A stretch of 64,000 nucleotides of DNA, taken from the NCBI RefSeq assembly GCF_902859875.1, contig NZ_CADIKF010000017.1, positions 58,651 to 122,650 on the forward strand. The letters are read 5' to 3'. Made by a program: the position numbers and the translations under genes. The stretch comes from Paraburkholderia solisilvae (GTDB taxonomy: Bacteria > Pseudomonadota > Gammaproteobacteria > Burkholderiales > Burkholderiaceae). Numbering within the stretch: position 1 is the first letter of the stretch; each line of letters begins with the position of its first letter. Positions 36,906-45,775 of the stretch are shown piece after piece. The notes under the pieces are model-generated. The model worked only from the letters and a program-made list of their open reading frames with translations, was not told the origin of the DNA and made no database searches.

Positions 36906-37943
36906 ATGGCTCGCCCGAAACTGCTTCCGGACAACTTCACGCTGTGCCTCGTCGGCACGGTGATTCTCGCCAGCCTCCTGCCCGTTCACGGGCAGGCCGC
37001 GATGGCGTTCAACTGGGTCACGGACGTCGCCATCGGCCTGCTGTTCTTTCTGCATGGCGCCAAGCTGTCGCGCGAGGCGATCGTTGCCGGTGCGACGCAC
37101 TGGCGCCTGCACGCGGTCGTGCTGTTAAGCACGTTCGCGCTGTTTCCGCTGCTCGGCTTCGCGCTCAAACCGCTTCTTGCGCCGATCGTCACGCCATCGC
37201 TCTATGTCGGCATCCTCTTCCTTTGCACGCTGCCGTCGACGGTTCAGTCGTCGATCGCCTTCACGTCGATAGCCAAGGGGAATGTCCCCGCCGCCGTATG
37301 CAGCGCCTCGGCCTCCAGCCTGCTCGGCATATTCATCACGCCCGCGCTCGTCAGCGTCATCGTTGCGAGCCAGACGGCGGGCGGGGTGTCGCCGTGGCAT
37401 ACGGTCTGGAACATCGTGCTGCAACTGCTCGTGCCTTTCGTCGCCGGCCAGTTGCTGCGCCCGATGATCGGCAACTGGGTCGACCGCAACCGCAGCGTGC
37501 TCAAGTACGTCGACCAGGGCTCGATCCTGCTGGTGGTGTACGCGGCCTTCAGCGAAGCGGTCAGCGAAGGCCTGTGGCACCACATTCCGCTGTCGGCGCT
37601 TGGCGGGCTGCTGGTCGCGTGTGCGGTGCTGCTTGCGCTCGCGCTGGCGCTCACGATGCTGATCAGCAAGCGCCTCGGCTTTAACCGCGCCGATCAGATT
37701 ACGATCATCTTCTGCGGTTCGAAGAAGAGTCTCGCCGCCGGCGTGCCGATGGCGAAGGTGATCTTCGCGACCCATGCGGTCGGCGCCGCCGTGCTGCCGC
37801 TGATGCTGTTCCATCAGATCCAGCTGATGACCTGCGCCGCGCTCGCGCAACGCTGGGGCGCCCGCGAAACGGACGCCCAGAAGCGCGCCGCCCAGCAGAA
37901 CGCAACGGTTGCCGCGAGTGGCCGAGTTGGACCTCGAGCCTGA
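36906..37943 (+). CDS. Bile acid:sodium symporter-like (SBF/DUF4137) transporter
   Basis: 345 residues with about ten hydrophobic helices. ATHWRLHAVVLLSTFALFPL, LYVGILFLCTLPSTVQSSIA (the crossover region with conserved SSIAFTSIAKGN), and IIFCGSKKSLAAGVPMAKVI match the YfeH/Rch1 SBF-like subgroup (sodium-dependent transporter of unknown solute, linked to calcium or phosphate traits in other organisms). The C-terminal 30 residues are a soluble tail. A terminator follows. Confidence 0.88.
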   Translation: MARPKLLPDNFTLCLVGTVILASLLPVHGQAAMAFNWVTDVAIGLLFFLHGAKLSREAIVAGATHWRLHAVVLLSTFALFPLLGFALKPLLAPIVTPSLYVGILFLCTLPSTVQSSIAFTSIAKGNVPAAVCSASASSLLGIFITPALVSVIVASQTAGGVSPWHTVWNIVLQLLVPFVAGQLLRPMIGNWVDRNRSVLKYVDQGSILLVVYAAFSEAVSEGLWHHIPLSALGGLLVACAVLLALALALTMLISKRLGFNRADQITIIFCGSKKSLAAGVPMAKVIFATHAVGAAVLPLMLFHQIQLMTCAALAQRWGARETDAQKRAAQQNATVAASGRVGPRA

Positions 37944-37978
37944 TAAGACCTTCATATACGCTCTCCCTGAGTCTGATT

Positions 37979-38006
37979 GAAAGCCGCGCGATGCGGCTTT
38001 CGTTTT
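37979..38006 (+). terminator. Rho-independent terminator of the SBF-like transporter
   Basis: A perfect 9-bp stem GAAAGCCGC / GCGGCTTTC with a 5-base loop (37979-38001) is followed by GTTTT. It lies 35 bases after the transporter stop. Confidence 0.85.
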
Positions 38007-38211
38007 GCCTGCCGCCGTTGATTCGTGTTGTTGCGCCGCTATTTGACCGCGCGCACACGTTTGCCGTCAGCCTGGCCGGATGGCATAGGTAAAAAGCGCG
38101 GCGCGACGGGCCGCATACGCACGCCGCGCCCGTGCAAAAGTCATTAAAAGTTCATTCAAGTCTTCAGCATCGCCGCCGATATGCCGAACGTCCCCTGTCT
38201 GGCTGTCCGTC

Positions 38212-40059
38212 ATGTCACTTCGCTCGCCCGCCCGGTCCAGCGCCTCCCGCGTTGCAGATCTGATTGCCCAGCGCAGTTTGTCCGCCGTCTTCCAGCCGAT
38301 CGTCGATTTCGACGGCGGTGCGATCGTCGGTTATGAGGGGCTGATTCGCGGGCCGGCCGGGTCGGATCTCGAAACGCCGGGCGCGCTGTTTTCGCAGGCG
38401 GTCGCCGAGAACGCGGTGATCTCGCTCGAGCACGCGGCCGCGCACACCTGCATCGAGGCATTCGCGCGGCTCGACTGCGACGGCAAGCTGTTTCTGAATT
38501 TCAGCGCCGGCGCAATCCGCCAGCTGGCCGATGCGCGCGACGAAACCTTCGCGTTGCTGCGCCGCTCGGGCGTCGACGCGAGCCGTATCGTGATCGAGCT
38601 CACTGAGCAAAGCGCGATTCCCGACGTGAACAATGTGCTGCCCGCGATCGCGACGCTGCGCACCGCGGGCGCGCAGTTCGCGCTCGACGACTACGGCACC
38701 GCGAACGCCAGCATGAATCTGTGGGTGAGACTGCAGCCGGACGTCGTGAAAATCGACCGCTTCTTTATTCAAGACATCGCGAGCGACCCGCTGAAGTTCG
38801 AAGCGGTGAAAGCGATGCAGTATTTCGCCAACGCGAGCGGCGCGACGCTGGTCGCCGAAGGCATCGAGAACGAAGCCGATCTGATTGTCGTGCGCGATAT
38901 GGGCATTGGCTGCGGACAAGGCTATTTTCTCGGCAAGCCGAATGCCCGGCCGCCGCGCAACGTCGCCGACGATGCGCGCCAGGCGATCCGCGCCGGACAC
39001 ATCGCGGTGTTCCCGGAAGCGACGCGCACGCTCACCGCGTCGCCGTCGGGCGGCATGGCGTCGGCGAAGATGATGGTGCATGCGCCCGCACTGCCGCGCC
39101 ACGCGACCAACAACGACGTGCTCGAACTGTTCAACCGGCTGCCGCATCTGCATGCGGTCGCGGTGGTCGAACGCGACGTGCCGGTCGCATTGATCAACCG
39201 GCGCGCGTTTATGGACCGCTATGCGCTGCCGTATCACCGCGAGCTGTTCGGCAAGCGGCCCTGCCTGCTGTTCGCGAACGAATCGCCGGTGATCATCGAG
39301 CAGTCGATGACGGTCGAACAGATGGCCAAGCTTCTCGCGAGCGACGACCAGCGCTATCTGGCCGACGGTTTCGTGATCACCGACAACGGCAAATACGCGG
39401 GGCTCGGCACCGGCGAAAACCTTGTGCGCGCGGTGACCGAAGTGCGCATCGAAGCGGCGCGCTACGCGAATCCGCTGACGTTCCTGCCGGGCAACATTCC
39501 GATCAGTTCGCACATTGCGCGGCTGCTCAGCAACGGCGCCGGCTTCTACGCGTGCTACGTGGACCTGAACCACTTCAAGCCCTTCAACGATCAGTACGGT
39601 TACTGGCAAGGCGATGAAGTGCTGAAGTTCGCGGCCGCAGTGCTGGCGGACGTCTGCGATCCGACGCGCGATTTTCTCGGCCACGTCGGCGGCGACGATT
39701 TCCTGATCCTGTTCCAGAGCGACGATTGCATCGAGCGCGCGCAACGCGCGATCTACGCATTCAACGAGGGCGCGCAGCGTTTCTACGCGCCGGCCGACCG
39801 CCTCGCGGGCGGCATCCACGGCGAGGACCGGCGCGGCAATCCGACTTTCTTCGGGTTCGTCACGATGGCGATCGGTTGCGTGCACGTGCAGCCGTGCGGC
39901 GAGCCCGCGCCGCATACGAGCGAGGACATCGCGTCGGTCGCGGCGCTCGCGAAACGGCGCGCGAAACACGAGCCGTCCGGACTCGTGCTGATCGATGCGC
40001 GCGAAAGCGAAACGCTGATGCAAGGCCGCGCCGAAGCGTCGCACGCGACGATGGACTGA
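38212..40059 (+). CDS. EAL - CBS pair - GGDEF-like c-di-GMP signalling protein
   Basis: 615 residues with no membrane segment. EAL domain (about 20-255): the metal/catalytic set appears intact (E42 in GYEGLIRG, LNFS, IVIELTEQ, FALDDYG, VVKIDRFF, VAEGIEN, GQGYFLGKP), although the motif reads EGL. A CBS-pair-like region follows (about 300-410: PHLHAVAVVERDVPVALINR, YLADGFVITDNGKYAGLGTG). Then comes a GGDEF domain with GGDDF at 493-497 (FLGHVGGDDFLILFQSDD). This EAL-CBS-GGDEF order is a known arrangement. The protein could degrade c-di-GMP; whether the GGDDF site makes it is unclear. Confidence 0.9.
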   Translation: MSLRSPARSSASRVADLIAQRSLSAVFQPIVDFDGGAIVGYEGLIRGPAGSDLETPGALFSQAVAENAVISLEHAAAHTCIEAFARLDCDGKLFLNFSAGAIRQLADARDETFALLRRSGVDASRIVIELTEQSAIPDVNNVLPAIATLRTAGAQFALDDYGTANASMNLWVRLQPDVVKIDRFFIQDIASDPLKFEAVKAMQYFANASGATLVAEGIENEADLIVVRDMGIGCGQGYFLGKPNARPPRNVADDARQAIRAGHIAVFPEATRTLTASPSGGMASAKMMVHAPALPRHATNNDVLELFNRLPHLHAVAVVERDVPVALINRRAFMDRYALPYHRELFGKRPCLLFANESPVIIEQSMTVEQMAKLLASDDQRYLADGFVITDNGKYAGLGTGENLVRAVTEVRIEAARYANPLTFLPGNIPISSHIARLLSNGAGFYACYVDLNHFKPFNDQYGYWQGDEVLKFAAAVLADVCDPTRDFLGHVGGDDFLILFQSDDCIERAQRAIYAFNEGAQRFYAPADRLAGGIHGEDRRGNPTFFGFVTMAIGCVHVQPCGEPAPHTSEDIASVAALAKRRAKHEPSGLVLIDARESETLMQGRAEASHATMD

Positions 40060-40524
40060 GCCGCGCGCCGCACTGGAACTGACGCACCAACCGCGCGCGG
40101 CCGCGTGCGCGTGCGTCGCTATCGCTGCTGCCCGTCACGTCATCACGCCATCACGTCATCACGCCCATCACGATAGGCCGGTCGCTGCGCGCCACGAAAA
40201 TGCGCCGCCAGTCGCGCGTTGCGCACGCTCGATGCAACCCCTTCGCGTCCTATCGCCGCGCCCGGGTTTGAATCACCGCACGCGGCACACGCCCGCCCGC
40301 TCTCCGCTCGTCGCCCCCGGGCCGCTCTCTTCACTCCCGCCAACTCAGGCCATTTGTTTAGCATTTTTACTAAACACGCACTTACCGTCAAAAGCCTTCG
40401 TCTACGGGTATCTCCGCGTGCATTGAGGGCCAGCTGACGGGTTTTCTCTACTATTTTTACTATACAATCGCCCGAACTCGAACCTCGCCGGGTTGCGTGC
40501 AATCGCGCCCGGCCTAATCCATCG
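40060..40524. other. Intergenic region upstream of the LacI-type operon
   Basis: 465 bases. At 40133-40173 it contains a run of short CATCACG(C/T) repeats (about five). From 40350 on it is AT-rich, with a LacI-type operator candidate and a -10 box (separate entries). No gene was recognised in the first 290 bases. Confidence 0.45.
40355..40376 (+). promoter_or_regulatory. Inverted-repeat operator candidate for the LacI regulator
   Basis: TGTTTAG (40355-40361) and CTAAACA (40370-40376) are perfect 7-bp arms with an 8-base spacer. The block ATTTTTACTAAAC (40363-40375) recurs with one mismatch as ATTTTTACTATAC at 40453-40465, 90 bases on, next to a -10-like TATACA (40461-40466). Two related sites 60-150 bases before a lacI-type gene suggest autoregulation and possibly looping. 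Confidence 0.5.
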
Positions 40525-41511
40525 ATGGCCACCACCATCCGCGACGTCGCCCGCGAAGCCAGCGTGTCGATCGGCACCGTCTCACGCGCGCTCAAGAACC
40601 AGCCGGGCCTGTCCGACGCCACACGCGTGCGCGTCGTCGAAGCGGCGCGCCGGCTCGGCTACGACGCCGCTCAACTGCGTCCGCGCATTCGCCGGCTCAC
40701 GTTTCTGCTGCATCGGCAGCACAACAATTTCGCGGCGAGCCCGTTTTTCTCCCATGTGCTGCACGGCGTCGAAGACGCGTGCCGCGAGCGCGGCATTGTG
40801 CCGTCGGTGCTGACTGCCGGTCCGACCGAAGACGTCGCGCAGCAGATGCGTCTGCACGCACCGGACGCGATCGCGGTGGCCGGCTTCGTCGAACCCGAAA
40901 CGCTCGCCACGCTCGCCGCCATGCAGCGTCCGCTCGTGCTGATCGACCTGTGGGCGCCGGGCCTGCGCTCTGTGAATCTCGACAACGCCACCGGCGCCGC
41001 GCTGGCGATGCGGCATCTGTTTGCACAGAAGCGCACGCGTGTCGCGTTCATCGGCGGATCGCTCGCGCACTACAGCATTGCGCAGCGCGCGCTCGGCTAC
41101 CGCCGTGCGTTTTTCGAAGCCGGGCTGCTGTTCGATCCGTCGCTCGAAGTGACGATCGACGCTGGGCTCGACCCCGCCACCGGCGCCGACCTCGCGATGC
41201 AGCGCCTGCTCGATGCGCCCGGCCCGCGGCCCGACGCCGTGTTTGCGTATAACGACGCCGCCGCGCTTGCCGCGCTGCGCGCGTGCATCGCGCGCGGCCT
41301 GCGCGTGCCCGACGACATCGCGATCATCGGCTTCGACGACATCCCCGCCGCGGAGCACGCAACGCCCCCGCTGTCGACGATCGCCGTCGACAAGGAGGCG
41401 CTCGGCCGGCGCGGCGTCGAGCTGCTGCTCGAAGAATCGCCGGCCGAGCTCGAAGTGCGTCTGCCCGTCCATCTCGTTGTCCGCGCCAGTACCTCGGTGA
41501 ATCCGTCATGA
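40525..41511 (+). CDS. LacI-family transcriptional regulator
   Basis: 328 residues. The N-terminal LacI helix-turn-helix and hinge are complete (TTIRDVAREASVSIGTVSRA, LKNQPGLSDATRVRVVEAAR, RLGYDAAQLRPR). A periplasmic-binding-protein-like ligand domain follows (RTRVAFIGGSLAHYSIAQRA, PDAVFAYNDAAALAALRACI, IIGFDDIPAAEHATPPLSTI). The stop overlaps the next ATG (ATGA), so it is co-transcribed with a sugar isomerase and a sugar kinase. The ligand is probably a hexose such as mannose or fructose or their phosphate. Confidence 0.93.
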   Translation: MATTIRDVAREASVSIGTVSRALKNQPGLSDATRVRVVEAARRLGYDAAQLRPRIRRLTFLLHRQHNNFAASPFFSHVLHGVEDACRERGIVPSVLTAGPTEDVAQQMRLHAPDAIAVAGFVEPETLATLAAMQRPLVLIDLWAPGLRSVNLDNATGAALAMRHLFAQKRTRVAFIGGSLAHYSIAQRALGYRRAFFEAGLLFDPSLEVTIDAGLDPATGADLAMQRLLDAPGPRPDAVFAYNDAAALAALRACIARGLRVPDDIAIIGFDDIPAAEHATPPLSTIAVDKEALGRRGVELLLEESPAELEVRLPVHLVVRASTSVNPS

Positions 41512-42863
41512 CCCAATCCGACACGCTTCTGAACGACCCGACGACGTCCGCGGCCCACCTGCCGCCGGTCCAGAGCTTCCGCGATCGCGAGTTCCTGCTC
41601 GCGCACATCCAGCACACGCTGCGCTTCTATGCGCCGAACGTGTTCGATCCGAGCGGCGGTTTTTTCCACTTCCTGCGCGACGACGGCTCGATCTACAACC
41701 GCACCACGCGCCACCTCGTCAGCAGTTGCCGCTACGTGTTCAACTACGCGATGGCCTACCGGCAGTTCGGCGACCCGCAGCACCTCGAATACGCGCGTCA
41801 CGGTCTGAAGTTTCTGCGCGACGCGCACTGGGATGCGCATAACGAGGGCTACGACTGGGAGCTCGAATGGCGTGACGGCCACAAGCGCACGCTCGACGGC
41901 ACGCGTCACTGCTACGGCCTCGCATTCGTGCTGCTCGCGTATGCGCACGCGTCGATGGCGGGCATCGAAGAGGCGAAGCCGATGATCGCCGCAACCTTCG
42001 ATCTGATGGAGCACCGCTTCTGGGACGCCGCCTCCGGTCTCTATGCGGACGAAGCGACGGCCGACTGGCGCGTGAGCTCGTACCGCGGCCAGAACGCCAA
42101 CATGCACACGACCGAGGCGTTGCTTGCCGCTTATGAAGCGACCGGGCATCTCGTCTATCTGGACCGCGCCGAACGCGTCGCAAGCAATATCACGCTGCGC
42201 CAGGCGAAGCTGTCGCAAGGCCTCGTGTGGGAGCACTTTCACGCGGACTGGTCGGTCGACTGGCATTACAACGAGGAAGACAGCTCGAACATCTTCCGTC
42301 CGTGGGGCTTCCAGCCGGGCCATCAGACCGAATGGGCGAAGCTGCTGCTGATTCTCGAGCGGCATCGTCCGCTGCCGTGGCTGCTGCCGCGCGCCATCGA
42401 ACTGTTCGACGCGGCGATGGCGTACGCGTGGGACGACGATCACGGCGGACTGTATTACGGCTTCGGCCCGGACCGCACGATCTGCGATCACGACAAGTAC
42501 TTCTGGGTGCAGGCGGAAACCTTCGCGGCGGCGGCCGTGCTCGGCAAGCGCACCGGCAACGAACGCTTCTGGGACTGGTACGACGAACTGTGGCGCTACA
42601 GCTGGAGCCATTTCGTCGATCACCGCTACGGCGCGTGGTATCGCATTCTCACCTGCGACAACCGCAAATACAGCGACGAAAAGAGCCCGGCCGGCAAGAC
42701 CGACTATCACACGATGGGCGCGTGCTACGAAGTGCTGATGCATGCGCTCGGCGACGACGCGACAGCGGACGCAACCTCGGACGCAGCAGCAGACGCAACC
42801 GCGCGCGGCACGGCAAACCCGGCCGCGCACGCCGCCCTACCCCTGAATCGAACCGCACGGTGA
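41508..42863 (+). CDS. AGE-family sugar epimerase/isomerase (D-mannose isomerase-like)
   Basis: 451 residues forming an (alpha/alpha)6 barrel. Family pieces: CRYVFNYAMAYRQFGDPQHL, RDGHKRTLDGTRHCYGLAFV, YRGQNANMHTTEALLAAYEA and FQPGHQTEWAKLLLILERHR with the catalytic His residues, and DDDHGGLYYGFGPDRTICDHDKYFW (shown by its key His/Asp). The pattern is nearer YihS-type mannose/fructose isomerase than N-acylglucosamine epimerase, but this is a judgement by eye. The last 35 residues are an Ala/Asp/Thr repeat tail grown from a 12-bp repeat. The gene overlaps lacI upstream and the kinase downstream. Confidence 0.85.
   Translation: MTQSDTLLNDPTTSAAHLPPVQSFRDREFLLAHIQHTLRFYAPNVFDPSGGFFHFLRDDGSIYNRTTRHLVSSCRYVFNYAMAYRQFGDPQHLEYARHGLKFLRDAHWDAHNEGYDWELEWRDGHKRTLDGTRHCYGLAFVLLAYAHASMAGIEEAKPMIAATFDLMEHRFWDAASGLYADEATADWRVSSYRGQNANMHTTEALLAAYEATGHLVYLDRAERVASNITLRQAKLSQGLVWEHFHADWSVDWHYNEEDSSNIFRPWGFQPGHQTEWAKLLLILERHRPLPWLLPRAIELFDAAMAYAWDDDHGGLYYGFGPDRTICDHDKYFWVQAETFAAAAVLGKRTGNERFWDWYDELWRYSWSHFVDHRYGAWYRILTCDNRKYSDEKSPAGKTDYHTMGACYEVLMHALGDDATADATSDAAADATARGTANPAAHAALPLNRTAR
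42758..42811 (+). repeat. Degenerate 12-bp repeat in the isomerase C-terminus
   Basis: Units around (A/G)GCRGACGCAAC(C/A) encode the DATADATSDAAADATARG tail. It is in frame, lies after the conserved barrel, and probably varies between strains. Confidence 0.6.
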
Positions 42864-42868
42864 GCACC

Positions 42869-43783
42869 ATGACCGCGAGCACCGCATTACCTGTTTTCGT
42901 ATCCGCCGGCGACATCCTGACCGACCTCGTGCGCACTGGCGATTCGCACTGGCTGTCGCGCCCCGGCGGCGCCGGCTGGAACGTTGCGCGCGCGGTCGCG
43001 CGGCTCGGCTTGCCGACCGCCTGCGCGGGCTCGCTCGGCACCGACTGTTTCTCCGACGAAATCTGGCAGGCCAGCGTCGAAGCTGGTCTCGACATGCGCT
43101 TCATGCAGCGTGTCGATCATCCGCCGCTGCTTGCGATCGTCCATCAGACGCATCCGCCCGCGTATTTCTTCATGGGCGAAAACGCTGCGGATCTCGCGTT
43201 CGATCCGCAACGGCTGCCTGACGACTGGACGTCGCAAGTGAAGTGGGCGCACTTCGGTTGCATCAGCCTCGTGCGGCAACCGCTTGGCACGACACTCGCG
43301 AACCTCGCGGCGCAACTGCGCGAACGTGGCGTGAAGATCAGCTTCGACCCGAATTACCGCAACCTGATGGAGCACGGCTACGAGCCGACGCTGCGCAAGA
43401 TGGCCGCGCTCGCGGACCTGATCAAGGTCTCCGACGAAGACCTGCGCCTGCTGTTCAAGACCAGCGAGGCGAGCGCGCTCGACCAGTTGCGCGCGATGAA
43501 CCCGAAGGCGCACATACTCGTCACGCGCGGCGCAGACAAGGCGACGTTTATCGGCGAAGGCGGTTTGACGGTCGAAGCGGCGCCGCCGCGCGTCGAAGTC
43601 GTCGACACGGTCGGCGCCGGCGATGCGTCGATCGGCGGCCTGCTGTTCAGTCTGATCAGCGCGCCGCAGCGCAAGTGCAACGAGCATCTCGCGTTCGCGC
43701 TGGCAGCCGGCGCGGCCGCGTGCCGCCATGCGGGCGCGCACTCGCCGACGCTCGACGAAATCGTGTCGCTGCTGAACGACTGA
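42869..43783 (+). CDS. PfkB-family sugar kinase (fructokinase-like)
   Basis: 304 residues from the ATG at 42869; a GTG at 42860 overlapping the previous stop (GTGA) is an alternative. PfkB signatures: SRPGGAGWNVARAVARLGLP near the N-terminus, FDPNYRNLM, and the catalytic VDTVGAGDASIGGLLFSLIS (anion hole and base Asp). Placed after an AGE-type isomerase, it would phosphorylate the fructose formed from mannose, but the substrate is inferred. It ends the LacI operon. Confidence 0.88.
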   Translation: MTASTALPVFVSAGDILTDLVRTGDSHWLSRPGGAGWNVARAVARLGLPTACAGSLGTDCFSDEIWQASVEAGLDMRFMQRVDHPPLLAIVHQTHPPAYFFMGENAADLAFDPQRLPDDWTSQVKWAHFGCISLVRQPLGTTLANLAAQLRERGVKISFDPNYRNLMEHGYEPTLRKMAALADLIKVSDEDLRLLFKTSEASALDQLRAMNPKAHILVTRGADKATFIGEGGLTVEAAPPRVEVVDTVGAGDASIGGLLFSLISAPQRKCNEHLAFALAAGAAACRHAGAHSPTLDEIVSLLND

Positions 43784-43910
43784 CGACGACTGACGCCGGC
43801 GTTCAGGGTCCGGAGCACGTACCTGTCTGATCGATGCACGCGGGCCGCACACTCTGAAAGCGACCCAACGGCGTGCTAGGATGGAATCTCCTTCCTGCAG
43901 GAGATGCACC

Positions 43911-44132
43911 ATGGAGGACGTCACCTACACCAAAGGCATCTACACGGCCACAGCAAGCGTGCGGCCGGTAGACGGTGGACGCTATCAGGGCGTCGTCGCG
44001 CTCGAGCGCGACGAAGGCGACGAGACCGAGAACACGGTCTACGAAGTCGAAAGCGTATCGGCCAGTTCCGAAGAAGCGCTTGAAGAGGCGAAGGCACTCG
44101 CCCATCGAATCCTCGGCGAAATCGAGTTCTAG
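43911..44132 (+). CDS. Small acidic hypothetical protein
   Basis: 73 residues with a good ribosome site (CAGGAGATGCACC). It is acidic, with a predicted beta-hairpin (YTATASVRPVDGGRYQGVVA) followed by a helix (SSEEALEEAKALAHRILGEI). The pattern resembles small DUF6566-like proteins seen in Burkholderia. It has a partner of similar design 135 bases downstream. No function was recognised. Confidence 0.65.
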   Translation: MEDVTYTKGIYTATASVRPVDGGRYQGVVALERDEGDETENTVYEVESVSASSEEALEEAKALAHRILGEIEF

Positions 44133-44267
44133 CGGGCGAACGCGGCGTGCGTTCGCCGCGTGCCGCGTCCCGTCCCGCTGCTCACCTCACCGTATTCGTG
44201 CCGATGCATCGACATCGTTTGAATGCATCTCGTCGCGCATTGTCGTGCTCAACAGGCGGAGGCGAAC

Positions 44268-44513
44268 ATGACTGAACCGCTCTTCCTTTACGGCGTATAC
44301 GCCATACACGTGCGGCCGCTCGCGTTGCAAGGCGCGCGCTGGGACGCCGAGTATGAAATCCGGCATCGCGACCACGCGGTGCAACGCTGGACGACCGTCG
44401 GCGGCGACGCCGGCTACGCGACCGAAGCCGAGGCGATCGAATCCGCGCATCAGCAGGCGGTGGCCGATATCGAACACGGCGCCGGTATTCCGAAGCCGCG
44501 CGCGTTTCCTTGA
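44268..44513 (+). CDS. Small hypothetical protein related in design to its upstream neighbour
   Basis: 81 residues from the ATG at 44268 (GGAGGCGAAC upstream). A beta-rich start (FLYGVYAIHVRPLALQGARW, DAEYEIRHRDHAVQRWTTVG) leads to a helix (TEAEAIESAHQQAVADIEHG). Like the 73-residue protein before it, it has beta-sheet then Ala/Glu helix. The stop codon TGA lies inside the first unit of a 16-bp tandem repeat array. Function unknown. Confidence 0.65.
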   Translation: MTEPLFLYGVYAIHVRPLALQGARWDAEYEIRHRDHAVQRWTTVGGDAGYATEAEAIESAHQQAVADIEHGAGIPKPRAFP

Positions 44514-44668
44514 AGCACACATTTCTTGAAGCACACATTTCTTGAAGCACGCATTTCTTGAAGCACGCATTTCTTGAAGCACGCATTTCTTGAAGCACGC
44601 ATTTCTTGAGGCACGTGTTTCCTTGAAGCACGCGTCTCCTTGAAGCACGCGTTTCCTTGAAGCACGCA
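44510..44668 (+). repeat. 16/17-bp tandem repeat array
   Basis: Nine and a partial tenth copy. Six units of 16 bp (consensus TTGAAGCACGCATTTC; the first two read CACAC) run from 44510 to 44605. Three units of 17 bp ending TTTCC/TCTCC run to 44656, with a 12-base remnant after. The first unit supplies the stop codon of the preceding gene. Cysteine-rich minus-strand frames across it are artefacts. Confidence 0.93.
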
Positions 44669-44806
44669 CCGGCCGCCGCATGATCTGACGGAATGCAGAG
44701 CGGCGGCCGGGCGCGACGTCGGCGCGAACCGGTGTGACGAAAATCCACTCGCTGACTGTATGCCGCGTGCTACGCTTTGCGCGTTTTTTCTAACCGAGAG
44801 GACGCG

Positions 44807-45775
44807 ATGGCGCACGGCACGTCACCCCGGCCAGACGAGCCGAACCCTTCCCGTCACGATCGTCGTCAGCACGACGCGCGCGTGACCACTCGCACGACGC
44901 GCATCCGCGCGCATACGATCGTCACGCAAGGCCTGCCGTTGCGCTTCTGGCAGGATATCTACCACCGCGCGCTGACGATGAAGTGGCCCGTCTTCTTCGG
45001 GTCGCTCGGCGGGTTGTTTCTCGTGCTCAACACGGCCTTCGCGTCGCTCTACATGCTCGGCGACGCGCCGATCGCAAACCAGTATCCGCCGGGCTTCGGC
45101 GGCGCGTTCTTCTTTAGCGTCGAAACGCTCGCGACGGTCGGCTATGGCGACATGCATCCGCAAACCGTCTACGCGCACCTGGTCGCGACGCTCGAAATCT
45201 TCGTCGGCATGTCGGGCATCGCGCTGGCCACCGGCATCGTGTTCGCGCGCTTCTCGAGGCCGCGCGCGCACATCATGTTCGCGCGCTATGCGGTCGTGCA
45301 TCCGGTTGAAGGACGCACGACGCTGATGGTGCGCACCGCGAACGCGCGGCAAAACGTCATTGCGGAAGCGCGCGCGCGGTTGCGGCTGATGCGCCTCGAA
45401 ACAACGGCGGAAGGCTATCGCATCCGCCGTATTCTCGATCTGAAACTCGTGCGCGATCAGCATCCGCTCTTCATGTTCGGCTGGAACCTGATGCATGTGA
45501 TCGACGAGACGAGTCCGCTCTTTGGTGAGACCGCCGAATCGCTTGCGAAGCACCACGCGGAATTGCTGATCACGATCGAAGGCTCGGACGAAAATACCGC
45601 ACAGACGATGCAGGCGCGGTACGCATGGCCGAGCGACGATATCCGCTGGCAGCATCGCTATGTCGACGTGATACGGGAAGAGGGCAGCGTGACCCACGTC
45701 GACTACACATACTTTCACGACGTGATGCCGTTCGAGTCGTCGGCACTTGACGCGGCCCGGCACGAGCACGCGTAA
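44807..45775 (+). CDS. KirBac-type inward-rectifier potassium channel
   Basis: 322 residues from the ATG at 44807 (GAGAGGACGCG upstream). The slide helix and TM1 (LTMKWPVFFGSLGGLFLVLN) and pore helix with selectivity filter T110-V-G-Y-G-D115 (FFFSVETLATVGYGDMHPQT) are clear. TM2 (HLVATLEIFVGMSGIALATG, then IVFARFSRPRAHIMFA) and the C-terminal immunoglobulin-like Kir domain (VVHPVEGRTTLMVRTANARQ, LKLVRDQHPLFMFGWNLMHV) complete the fold. It conducts K+ across the inner membrane. It is the same family as structurally known KirBac1.1 from Burkholderia. Confidence 0.95.
   Translation: MAHGTSPRPDEPNPSRHDRRQHDARVTTRTTRIRAHTIVTQGLPLRFWQDIYHRALTMKWPVFFGSLGGLFLVLNTAFASLYMLGDAPIANQYPPGFGGAFFFSVETLATVGYGDMHPQTVYAHLVATLEIFVGMSGIALATGIVFARFSRPRAHIMFARYAVVHPVEGRTTLMVRTANARQNVIAEARARLRLMRLETTAEGYRIRRILDLKLVRDQHPLFMFGWNLMHVIDETSPLFGETAESLAKHHAELLITIEGSDENTAQTMQARYAWPSDDIRWQHRYVDVIREEGSVTHVDYTYFHDVMPFESSALDAARHEHA

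Noticed and set aside
44510..44668. CRISPR array
   Set aside because: Units are contiguous with no unique spacers and no cas genes are near. The same holds for the 9-, 12- and 31-bp arrays.
44187..44815. Cysteine-rich minus-strand frames over the 16/17-bp array
   Set aside because: Repeated Cys-Phe-Lys patterns are just the repeat read in reverse; no start site, no conserved content.
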